A stretch of DNA of 64,000 bases, taken from contig CM072801.1 in assembly GCA_037013495.1 (NCBI GenBank), positions 32,972,001 through 33,036,000 on the forward strand. Reading direction: 5' to 3'. Shown one piece after another: positions 10,605 to 22,473 of this stretch. The notes beneath the pieces are model-generated. The model had not been told where the DNA came from. It searched no databases and worked only from the letters and a program-made list of their open reading frames with translations. Source of the stretch: Hippophae tibetana. Taxonomy: Eukaryota; Streptophyta; Magnoliopsida; Rosales; Elaeagnaceae. A program made the translations under genes and the position numbers. Numbering within the stretch: the first letter of the stretch is position 1; each line of letters begins with the position of its first letter.

Positions 10605-12788
10605 TAAAAGAAAGGAGCAACTGTTGAAATTTTCAAAAAAAAACAAAACATTTGATAAATTCTACTTTTAACTTTATACAACTATAACTTTTGACTCGGG
10701 TATCGTAACGAAAATTATAATATATCAAATCGAAGCTCTTATCGATTGACACAATTATTTCAGGCCTCACTATGGAACCTGAATGATATACCCAAATTCC
10801 ATCATTTACATCACTAACCAAGGGTTTTAGCTTTTTCTCGCAAATTTCTGTTTTACTTACTTTCGATTTTATTCAATAGAGCTCTAAAGGAGATATTTGT
10901 TACGACCAAGGGTTCATTATTTATGAGGTCCATAAATCTATATTCTTCGAAAAGGAAATAGGAGAATAGAAAAAGAAAGGAGCAACTGTTGAAATTTTCA
11001 ATAAAACAAAACATTTAATAAATCGAACTTTCAACTTTATACAACAAAAACTTTTGACTATTGTATCGTAAGGACTATTATAATATATCAAATTTAAGCT
11101 CTTATCGATTCACAAAATTAGTGGTAGCCTCAATAAGGAACTTGAATTATGTACCCAAATCCATCATTTACATCACTTACCTAGGGTTTTAGGTGTTTCT
11201 CCCAAATTTCCGTTTTACGTAGTTTTGATTTTATTCAATAGACCTGTAAAGGAGATATTTGTGCCGACCATGGGTTGTTTATATATGTGTTCAATAAATC
11301 TCTATTTTTCGAAAAAAAATAGGAGAATAGTAAAAGAAAGGAGCAACTGTTGAAATTTTCAAAAAAAAAACAAAACATTTGATAAATTCTACTTTTAAAT
11401 TTATATGACTATAACTTTTGACTCGGGTATCGTAACGAAAATTATAATATATCAAATCGAAACTCTTATCGATTCACACAATTATTTCTGGCCTCACTAT
11501 GGAACCTGAATTATATACCCAAATTCCATCATTTACATCACTAACCAAGGGTTTTAGCTTTTTCTCGCATATTTCCGTTTTACTTACTTTCGATTTTATT
11601 CAATAGAGCTCTAAAGGAGATATTTGTTACGACCAAGGTTTCATTATTTATGAGGTCCATAAATCTATATTATTCAAAAAGGAAATAGGCGAATAGTAAA
11701 AGAAAGGAGCAACTGTTGAAATTTTCAAAAAAAAACAAAACATTTGATAAATTCTACTTTTAACTTTATACAACTATAACTTTTGACTCGGGTATCGTAA
11801 CGAAAATTATAATATATCAAATCGAAGCTCTTATCGATTGACACAATTATTTCAGGCCTCACTATGGAACCTGAATGATATACCCAAATTCCATCATTTA
11901 CATCACTAACCAAGGGTTTTAGCTTTTTCTCGCAAATTTCTGTTTTACTTACTTTCGATTTTATTCAATAGAGCTCTAAAGGAGATATTTGTTACGACCA
12001 AGGGTTCATTATTTATGAGGTCCATAAATCTATATTCTTCGAAAAGGAAATAGGAGAATAGAAAAAGAAAGGAGCAACTGTTGAAATTTTCAATAAAACA
12101 AAACATTTAATAAATCGAACTTTCAACTTTATACAACAAAAACTTTTGACTATGGTATCGTAAGGACTATTATAATATATCAAATTTAAGCTCTTATCGA
12201 TTCACAAAATTAGTGGTAGCCTCAATAAGGAACTTGAATTATGTACCCAAATCCATCATTTACATCACTTACCTAGGGTTTTAGGTGTTTCTCCCAAATT
12301 TCCGTTTTACGTAGTTTTGATTTTATTCAATAGACCTGTAAAGGAGATATTTGTGCCGACCATGGGTTGTTTATATATGTGTTCAATAAATCTCTATTTT
12401 TCGAAAAAAAATAGGAGAATAGTAAAAGAAAGGAGCAACTGTTGAAATTTTCAAAAAAAAAACAAAACATTTGATAAATTCTACTTTTAAATTTATATGA
12501 CTATAACTTTTGACTCGGGTATCGTAACGAAAATTATAATATATCAAATCGAAACTCTTATCGATTCACACAATTATTTCTGGCCTCACTATGGAACCTG
12601 AATTATATACCCAAATTCCATCATTTACATCACTAACCAAGGGTTTTAGCTTTTTCTCGCAAATTTCCGTTTTACTTACTTTCGATTTTATTCAATAGAG
12701 CTCTAAAGGAGATATTTGTTACGACCAAGGTTTCATTATTTATGAGGTCCATAAATCTATATTATTCAAAAAGGAAATAGGCGAATAG
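10605..12788 (+). repeat. Tandem duplication of three monomers, 1,092-bp unit
   Basis: Bases 10605-11696 and 11697-12788 are two copies of a 1,092-bp unit. Both carry the rare CGATTGACACAATTATTTC (near 10742 and 11834), TAGGTGTTTCTCCC (near 11191 and 12283), CATTATTTATGAGG followed by TATTATTC, and ATAGGCGAATAG (near 11686 and 12778). Small differences such as CTATTGTATCG against CTATGGTATCG show that they are not identical. Three monomers is an odd number, so the junction must join B to A, and it does so in hybrid monomer 2. Confidence 0.85.
11606..11970 (+). repeat. Hybrid monomer 2: B start, A remainder, junction near 11691-11696
   Basis: The monomer begins as B (TTACGACCAAGG, TGAGGTCCATAAATC, ATTATTCAAAAAGG) and changes to A at GAATAG: B monomers continue AAAAAG, but this one continues TAAAAG. 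From there it has the A oligo-A tract, the CTCGGGTATCG motif and the A end, and is followed by a B monomer at 11971. The shared GAATAG at 11691-11696 is the likely crossover point. It is also the boundary of the 1,092-bp duplication. Confidence 0.9.
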
Positions 12789-14506
12789 AAAAAGAAAGGA
12801 GCAACTGTTGAAATTTTCAATAAAACAAAACATTTAATAAATCGAACTTTCAACTTTATACGACAAAAACTTTTGACTATGGTATCGTAAGGTCTATTAT
12901 AATATATCAAATTTAAGCTGTTATCGATTTACACAATTAGTGGTATCCTCAATAAGGAACTTGCATTATGTACCCAAATCCATCATTTACATCACTTACT
13001 TAGGGTTTTAGGTTTTTCTCCCAAATTTCCGTTTTATATAGTTTTAATTTTATTCAATAGAACTGTAAAGGAGATATATGTGCCGACCATGGGTTCTTTA
13101 TATATGTGTTCAATAAATCCCTATTTTTTGAAAAAAATAGGAGAATAGTAAAAGAAAGAAGCAACTGTTGAAATTTAAAAAAAAACAAAACATTTGATAA
13201 ATTCTACTCATAACTTTATACGACTATAACTTTTGACTCGATTATCGTAACGAAAATTATAATATATCAAATCGAAGCTCTTATCGATTCACACAATTAT
13301 TTCTAGCCTCACTATGGAACCTGAATTATATACCCAAATTCCATCATTTACATCACTAACCAAGGGTTTTAGCTTTTTCTCGCAAATTTCCGTTTTACTT
13401 ACTTTCGATTTTATTCAATAGAGCTCTAAAGGAGATATTTTTTACGACCAAGGTTTCATTATTTATGAGGTCCATAAATCTATATTCTTCGAAAAGGAAA
13501 TAGGAGAATAGAAAAAGAAAGGAGCAACCGTTGAAATTTTCAATAAAACAAAACATTTAAGAAATCGAACTTTCAACTTTATACAACCAAAACTTTTGAC
13601 TATGGTATCGTAAGGACTATTATAATATATCAAATTTAAGCTCTTATCGATTCACACAATTAGTGGTAGCCTCAATAAGGAACTTGAATTATGTACCCAA
13701 ATCCATCATTTACATCACTTACCTAGGGTTTTAGGTTTTTCTCCCAAATTTCCGTTTTACTTAGTTTTAATTTTATTCAATAGAACTGTAAAGGAGATAT
13801 TTGTGCCGACCATGGGTTCTTTATATATGTGTTCAATAAATCTCTATTTTTTGAAAAAATATAGGAGAATAGTAAAAGAAAGAAGCAACTGTTGAAATTT
13901 AAAAAAAAACCAAACATTTGATAAATTCTACTCATAACTTTATACGACTATAACTTTTGACTCGGGTATCGTAACGAAAATTATAATATATCAAATCGAA
14001 GCTCTTATCGATTCACACAATTATTTCTGGCCTCACTATGGAACCTGAATGATATACCCAAATTCCATCATTTACATCACTAACCAAGGGTTTTAGCTTT
14101 TTCTCGCAAATTTTTGTTTTACTTACTTTCGATTTTATTCAATAGAGCTTTAAAGGAGATATTTGTTACGACCAAGGGTTCATTATTTATGAGGTCCATA
14201 AATCTATATTCTTCGAAAAGGAAATAGGAGAATAGAAAAAGAAAGGAGCAACTGTTGAAATTTTCAATAAAACAAAACATTTAATAAATCGAACTTTCAA
14301 CTTTATACAACAAAAACTTTTGACTATGGTATCGTAAGGACTATTATAATATATCAAATTTAAGCTCTTATCGATTCACAAAATTAGTGTTAGCCTCACT
14401 AAGGAACCTAATCTATGTACCCAAATCCACCATTTACATCACTTACCTAGGGTTTTAGGTTTTTCTCCCAAATTTCCGTTTTACTTAGTTTTGATTTTAT
14501 TCAATA

Positions 14507-16683
14507 GAACTGTAAAGGAGATATATGTGCCGACCAGGGGTTCTTTATATATCTGTTCAATAAATCCCTATTTTTTGAAAAAAAAAAAGGAGAATAGTAA
14601 AAGCAAGGAGCAACTGTTGAAATTTTCACAAAATAACAAAACATTTAATAAATTCTACTTTTAAATTTATACGACTATAACTTTTCACTCGGGTATAGTA
14701 ACGAAAATTATAATATATCAAATCGAAGCTCTTATCGATTCACACAATTATTTCTGGCCTCACTCTAAAACCTGAATTATATACCCAAATTCCATCATTT
14801 ACATCAGTAACCAATGGTTTTAGCTTTTCCTCGCAAATTTCCGTTTTACTTACTTTCGATTTTATTCAATAGAGCTCTAAAGGAGATATTTGTTCCGACC
14901 AAGGTTTCATTATTTATGTGTTCCATAAATCTATATTCTTCGAAAAGGAAATAGGAGAAGAGAAAAAGAAAGGAGCAACTGTTGAAATTTTCAATAAAAC
15001 AAAACATTTAATAAATCGAACTTTCAACTTTATATGACAAAAACTTTTCACTATGGTATCGTAAGGACTATTATAATATATCAAATTTAAGCTCTTATCG
15101 ATTCACACAATTAGTGGTAGCCTCAATAAGGAACTTGAATTATGTACCCAAATCCATCATTTACATCACTTACCTAGGGTTTTAGGTTTTTCTCCCAAAT
15201 TTCCGTTTTACTTAGTTTTAATTTTATTCAATAGAACTGTAAAGGAGATATTTGTGCCGACCATGGGTTCTTTATATATGTGTTCAATAAATCTCTATTT
15301 TTTGAAAAAATATAGGAGAATAGTAAAAGAAAGAAGCAACTGTTGAAATTTAAAAAAAAACCAAACATTTGATAAATTCTACTCATAACTTTATACGACT
15401 ATAACTTTTGACTCGGGTATCGTAACGAAAATTATAATATATCAAATCGAAGCTCTTATCGATTCACACAATTATTTCTGGCCTCACTATGGAACCTGAA
15501 TGATATACCCAAATTCCATCATTTACATCACTAACCAAGGGTTTTAGCTTTTTCTCGCAAATTTTTGTTTTACTTACTTTCGATTTTATTCAATAGAGCT
15601 CTAAAGGAGATATTTGTTACGACCAAGGGTTCATTATTTATGAGGTCCATAAATCTATATTCTTCGAAAAGGAAATAGGAGAATAGAAAAAGAAAGGAGC
15701 AACCGTTGAAATTTTCAATAAAACAAAACATTTAAGAAATCGAACTTTCAACTTTATACAACAAAAACTTTTGACTATGGTATCGTAAGGACTATTATAA
15801 TATATCAAATTTAAGCTCTTATCGATTCACACAATTAGTGGTAGCCTCAATAAGGAACTTGAATTATGTACCCAAATCCATCATTTACATCACTTACCTA
15901 GGGTTTTAGGTTTTTCTCCCAAATTTCCGTTTTACTTAGTTTTGATTTTCTTCAATAGACCTGTAAAGGAGATATTTGTGCCGACCATGGGTTGTTTATA
16001 TATGTGTTCAATAAATCTCTATTTTTCGAAAAAAATAGGAGAATAGTAAAAGAAAGGAGCAACTGTTGAAATTTTCAAAAAAAAAACAAAACATTTGATA
16101 AATTCTACTTTTAAATTTATACGACTATAACTTTTGACTCGGGTATCGTAACGAAAATTATAATATATCAAATCGAAACTCTTATCGATTCACACAATTA
16201 TTTCTGGCCTCACTATGGAACCTGAATTATATACCCAAATTCCATCATTTACATCACTAACCAAGGGTTTTAGCTTTTTCTCGCAAATTTCCGTTTTACT
16301 TACTTCCGATTTTATTCAATAGAGCTCTAAAGGAGTTATTTGTTCCGACCAAGGTTTCATTATTTATGTGTTCCATAAATCTATATTCTTCGAAAAGGAA
16401 ATAGGAGAATAGAAAAAGAAAGGAGCAACTGTTGAAATTTTCAATAAAACAAAACATTTAACAAATCAAACTTTCAACTTTATACGACCAAAATTTTTGA
16501 CTATGGTATCGTAAGGACTATTATAATATATCAAATTTAAGCTCTTATCGATTCACAAAATTAGTGTTAGCCTCACTAAGGAACCTAATCTATTTACCCA
16601 AATCCACCATTTACATCACTTACCTAGGGTTTTAGGTTTTTCTCCCAAATTTCCGTTTTACTTAGTTTTGATTTTATTCAATA
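14507..16683 (+). repeat. Array block: A2-B-A1-B-A4-B (six monomers)
   Basis: Monomer starts: A2 14507, B 14872, A1 15234, B 15596, A4 15958, B 16322. The A2 here carries CACAAAATAAC and CACTCTAAAACC, as at 16684. The A4 is preceded by the variant GATTTTCTTCAATAGACC, which recurs at 23202, 27194 and 40615, and the following B has GGAGTTATTTGTTCC, which recurs at 23567 and 27559. The run from 15234 onward (A1-B-A4-B-A2-B-A5) is the same order as at 39891-42064. No non-repeat sequence was seen. Confidence 0.8.
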
Positions 16684-17408
16684 GAACTGTAAAGGAGATA
16701 TATGTGCCGACCAGGGGTTCTTTATATATCTGTTCAATAAATCCCTATTTTTTGAAAAAAAAAGGAGAATAGTAAAAGCAAGGAGCAAATGTTGAAATTT
16801 TCACAAAATAACAAAACATTTGATAAATTCTACTTTTAAATTTATACGACTATAACTTTTCACTCGGGTATCGTAACGAAAATTATAATATATCAAATCG
16901 AAGCTCTTATCGATTCACACAATTATTTCTGGCCTCACTCTAAAACCTGAATTATATACCCAAATTCCATCATTTACATCAGTAACCAATGGTTTTAGCT
17001 TTTCCTCGCAAATTTCCGTTTTACTTACTTTCGATTTTATTCAATAGAGCTCTAAAGGAGATATTTGTTCCGACCAAGGTTTCATTATTTATGTGTTCCA
17101 TAAATCTATATTCTTCGAAAAGGAAATAGGAGAAGAGAAAAAGAAAGGAGCAACTGTTGAAATTTTCAATAAAACAAAACATTTAATAAATCGAACTTTC
17201 AACTTTATATGACAAAAACTTTTCACTATGGTATCGTAAGGACTATTATAATATATCAAATTTAAGCTCTTATCGATTCACACAATTAGTGTTAGCCTCA
17301 CTAAGGAACCTGAATTATGTACCTAAATCCATCATTTACATCACTTACCTAGGGTTTTAGGTTTTTCTCCCAAATTTCCGTTTTACATAGTTTTAATTTT
17401 ATTCAATA
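15234..17408 (+). repeat. Hexamer A1-B-A4-B-A2-B, left member of a distant pair
   Basis: This six-monomer string matches 39891-42064 in subtype order and in markers such as GATTTTCTTCAATAGACC, TCACAAAATTAGTG with CCTAATCTATTTACC, and ACCAGGGGTTC. Partial relatives lie inside both 3,991-bp units (A4-B-A2-B at 23202 and 27194). Repeated use of the same order A1, A4, A2, A5 at four places points to an older HOR that was later cut and re-amplified. Confidence 0.7.
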
Positions 17409-20400
17409 AAACTGTAAAGGAGATATATGTGCCGACCATGGGTTCTTTATATATGTGTTCAATAAATCCCTATTTTTTGAAAAAAATAGGAGAATAGTAA
17501 AAGAAAGAATCAACTGTTAAAATTTAAAAAAAAACAAAACATTTGATAAATTCTACTCATAACTTTATTCGACTATAACTTTTGACTCGATTATCGTAAC
17601 GAAAATTATAATATATCAAATCAAAGCTCTTATCGATTCACACAATTATTTCTGGCCTCACTCTAGAACCTGAATTATATACCCAAATTCCATCATTTAC
17701 ATCAGTAACCAAGGGTTTTAGCTTTTCCTCGCAAATTTCCGTTTTACTTACTTTCGATTTTATTCAATAGAGCTCTAAAGGAGATATTTGTTCCGACCAA
17801 GGTTTCATTATTTATGTGTTCCATAAATCTATATTCTTCGAAAAGGAAATAGGAGAAGAGAAAAAGAAAGGAGCAACTGTTGAAATTTTCAATAAAACAA
17901 AACATTTAATAAATCGAACTTTCAACTTTATACGACAAAAACTTTTGACTATGGTATCTTAAGGACTATTATAATATATCAAATTTAAGCTCTTATCGAT
18001 TCACACAATTAGTGGTAGCCTCAATAAGGAACTTGAATTATGTACCCAAATCCATCATTTACATCACTTACCTAGGGTTTTAGGTTTTTCTTCCAAATTT
18101 CCGTTTTACTTTGTTTTAATTTTATTCAATAGAACTGTAAAGGAGATATTTTAGCCGACCATGGGTTCTTTATATATGTGTTCACTAAATCTCTATTTTT
18201 TGAAAAAATATAGGAGAATAGTAAAAGAAAGAAGCAACTGTTGAAATTTAAAAAAAAACCAAACATTTGATAAATTCTACTCATAACTTTATACGACTAT
18301 AACTTTTGACTCGGGTATCGTAACGAAAATTATAATATATCAAATCGAAGCTCTTATCGATTCACACAATTATTTCTGGTCTCACTATGGAACCTGAATG
18401 ATATACCCAAATTCCATCATTTACATCACTAACCAAGGGTTTTAGCTTTTTCTCGCAAATTTATGTTTTACTTACTTTCGATTTTATTCAATAGAGCTCT
18501 AAAGGAGATATTTGTTACGACCAAGAGTTCATTATTTATGAGGTCCATAAATCTATATTCTTCGAAAAGGAAATAGGAGAATAGAAAAAGAAAGGAGCAA
18601 CTGTTGAAATTTTCAATAAAACAAAACATTTAATAAATAGAACTTTCAACTTTATACAACAAAAACTTTTGACTATGGTATCGTAAGGACTATTATAATA
18701 TATCAAATTTAAGCTCTTATCGATTCACACAATTAGTGGTAGCCTCAATAAGGAACTTGAATTATGTACCCAAATCCATCATTTACATCACTTACCTAGG
18801 GTTTTAGGTTTTTCTCCCAAATTTCCATTTTACTTAGTTTTGATTTTCTTCAATAGAACTGTAAAGGAGATATATGTGCCGACCAGGGGTTCTTTATATA
18901 TCTGTTCAATAAATCCCTATTTTTTGAAAAAAAAAGGAGAATAGTAAAAGCAAGGAGCAAATGTTGAAATTTTCACAAAATAACAAAACATTTGATAAAT
19001 TCTACTTTTAAATTTATACGACTATAACTTTTCACTCGGGTATCGTAACGAAAATTATAATATATCAAATCGAAGCTCTTATCGATTCACACAATTATTT
19101 CTGGCCTCACTCTAAAACCTGAATTATATACCCAAATTCCATCATTTACATCAGTAACCAATGGTTTTAGCTTTTCCTCGCAAATTTCCGTTTTACTTAC
19201 TTTCGATTTTATTCAATAGAGCTCTAAAGGAGATATTTGTTCCGACCAAGGTTTCATTATTTATGTGTTCCATAAATCTATATTCTTCGAAAAGGAAATA
19301 GGAGAAGAGAAAAAGAAAGGAGCAACTGTTGAAATTTTCAATAAAACAAAACATTTAATAAATCGAACTTTCAACTTTATATGACAAAAACTTTTCACTA
19401 TGGTATCGTAAGGACTATTATAATATATCAAATTTAAGCTCTTATCGATTCACACAATTAGTGTTAGCCTCACTAAGGAACCTGAATTATGTACCTAAAT
19501 CCATCATTTACATCACTTACCTAGGGTTTTAGGTTTTTCTCCCAAATTTCCGTTTTACATAGTTTTAATTTTATTCAATAAAACTGTAAAGGAGATATAT
19601 GTGCCGACCATGGGTTCTTTATATATGTGTTCAATAAATCCCTATTTTTTGAAAAAAATAGGAGAATAGTAAAAGAAAGAATCAACTGTTAAAATTTAAA
19701 AAAAAACAAAACATTTGATAAATTCTACTCATAACTTTATTCGACTATAACTTTTGACTCGATTATCGTAACGAAAATTATAATATATCAAATCAAAGCT
19801 CTTATCGATTCACACAATTATTTCTGGCCTCACTCTAGAACCTGAATTATATACCCAAATTCCATCATTTACATCAGTAACCAAGGGTTTTAGCTTTTCC
19901 TCGCAAATTTCCGTTTTACTTACTTTCGATTTTATTCAATAGAGCTCTAAAGGAGATATTTGTTCCGACCAAGGTTTCATTATTTATGTGTTCCATAAAT
20001 CTATATTCTTCGAAAAGGAAATAGGAGAAGAGAAAAAGAAAGGAGCAACTGTTGAAATTTTCAATAAAACAAAACATTTAATAAATCGAACTTTCAACTT
20101 TATACGACAAAAACTTTTGACTATGGTATCGTAAGGACTATTATAATATATCAAATTTAAGCTCTTATCGATTCACACAATTAGTGGTAGCCTCAATAAG
20201 GAACTTGAATTATGTACCCAAATCCATCATTTACATCACTTACCTAGGGTTTTAGGTTTTTCTCCCAAATTTCCATTTTACTTAGTTTTGATTTTCTTCA
20301 ATAGAACTGTAAAGGAGATATATGTGCCGACCAGGGGTTCTTTATATATCTGTTCAATAAATCCCTATTTTTTGAAAAAAAAGGAGAATAGTAAAAGCAA

Positions 20401-22473
20401 GGAGCAAATGTTGAAATTTTCACAAAATAACAAAACATTTGATAAATTCTACTTTTAAATTTATACGACTATAACTTTTCACTCGGGTATCGTAACGAAA
20501 ATTATAATATATCAAATCGAAGCTCTTATCGATTCACACAATTATTTCTGGCCTCACTCTAAAACCTGAATTATATACCCAAATTCCATCATTTACATCT
20601 GTAACCAATGGTTTTAGCTTTTCCTCGCAAATTTCCGTTTTACTTACTTTCGATTTTATTCAATAGAGCTCTAAAGGAGATATTTGTTCCGACCAAGGTT
20701 TCATTATTTATGTGTTCCATAAATCTATATTCTTCGAAAAGGAAATAGGAGAAGAGAAAAAGAAAGGAGCAACTGTTGAAATTTTCAATAAAACAAAACA
20801 TTTAATAAATCGAACTTTCAACTTTATATGACAAAAACTTTTCACTATGGTATCGTAAGGACTATTATAATATATCAAATTTAAGCTCTTATCGATTCAC
20901 ACAATTAGTGTTAGCCTCACTAAGGAACCTGAATTATGTACCTAAATCCATCATTTACATCACTTACCTAGGGTTTTAGGTTTTTCTCCCAAATTTCCGT
21001 TTTACATAGTTTTAATTTTATTCAATAAAACTGTAAAGGAGATATATGTGCCGACCATGGGTTCTTTATATATGTGTTCAATAAATCCCTATTTTTTGAA
21101 AAAAATAGGAGAATAGTAAAAGAAAGAATCAACTGTTAAAATTAAAAAAAAAACAAAACATTTGATAAATTCTACTCATAACTTTATTCGACTATAACTT
21201 TTGACTCGATTATCGTAACGAAAATTATAATATATCAAATCAAAGCTCTTATCGATTCACACAATTATTTCTGGCCTCACTCTAGAACCTGAATTATATA
21301 CCCAAATTCCATCATTTACATCAGTAACCAAGGGTTTTAGCTTTTCCTCGCAAATTTCCGTTTTACTTACTTTCGATTTTATTCAATAGAGCTCTAAAGG
21401 AGATATTTGTTCCGACCAAGGTTTCATTATTTATGTGTTCCATAAATCTATATTCTTCGAAAAGGAAATAGGAGAAGAGAAAAAGAAAGGAGCAACTGTT
21501 GAAATTTTCAATAAAACAAAACATTTAATAAATCGAACTTTCAACTTTATACGACAAAAACTTTTGACTATGGTATCTTAAGGACTATTATAATATATCA
21601 AATTTAAGCTCTTATCGATTCACACAATTAGTGGTAGCCTCAATAAGGAACTTGAATTATGTACCCAAATCCATCATTTACATCACTTACCTAGGGTTTT
21701 AGGTTTTTCTCCCAAATTTCCGTTTTACTTAGTTTTAATTTTATTCAATAGAACTGTAAAGGAGATATTTTAGCCGACCATGGGTTCTTTATATATGTGT
21801 TCAATAAATCTCTATTTTTTGAAAAAATATAGGAGAATAGTAAAAGAAAGAAGCAACTGTTGAAATTTAAAAAAAAACCAAACATTTGATAAATTCTACT
21901 CATAACTTTATACGACTATAACTTTTGACTCGGGTATCGTAACGAAAATTATAATATATCAAATCGAAGCTCTTATCGATTCACACAATTATTTCTGGTC
22001 TCACTATGGAACCTGAATGATATACCCAAATTCCATCATTTACATCACTAACCAAGGGTTTTAGCTTTTTCTCGCAAATTTATGTTTTACTTACTTTCGA
22101 TTTTATTCAATAGAGCTCTAAAGGAGATATTTGTTACGACCAAGGGTTCATTATTTATGAGGTCCATAAATCTATATTCTTCGAAAAGGAAATAGGAGAA
22201 TAGAAAAAGAAAGGAGCAACTGTTGAAATTTTCAATAAAACAAAACATTTAATAAATAGAACTTTCAACTTTATACAACAAAAACTTTTGACTATGGTAT
22301 CGTAAGGACTATTATAATATATCAAATTTAAGCTCTTATCGATTCACACAATTAGTGTTAGCCTCACTAAGGAACCTAATCTATGTACCCAAATCCACCA
22401 TTTACATCACTTACCTAGGGTTTTAGGTTTTTCTCCAAATTTCCGTTTTACTTTGTTTTAATTTTATTCAATA
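16684..22473 (+). repeat. HOR run of 6 + 4 + 6 monomers (A2-B-A5-B[-A1-B])
   Basis: Starts: A2 16684, B 17047, A5 17409, B 17770, A1 18132, B 18494; A2 18856, B 19219, A5 19581, B 19942; A2 20304, B 20666, A5 21028, B 21389, A1 21751, B 22113. Offsets are 2,172 bp (first to second A2) and 1,448 bp (second to third). Shared private variants include AGGAGCAAATGTTG, CACTCTAAAACC, GAAAGAATCAACTG, CAATAAAACTG, and GATATTTTAGCCGACC in both A1 copies (18132, 21751). The middle unit lacks the A1-B dimer, so it is a shortened tetramer. The copies look almost identical, which implies recent amplification. Confidence 0.85.

Larger units (their letters stand above)
10154..14506 (+). repeat. 11-monomer HOR unit, copy 2, enlarged by a 3-monomer duplication
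   Basis: Monomer starts: B 10154, A3 10516, B 10879, A4 11241, hybrid 11606, B 11971, A4 12333, B 12698, A5 13060, B 13421, A1 13783, B 14145. Bases 10117 to about 11690 match 6130-7703 (offset 3,987). After the internal duplication the match resumes near 12790 with an offset of about 5,078, including the CTTGCATTATG and GTGGTATCCTC variants at 7866-7891 and 12944-12969. The last B monomer (14145) ends like the B at 9792, with TCACAAAATTAGTG and CCTAATCTATG, so one dimer of copy 1 (9069/9431) has no partner here. Confidence 0.8.
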
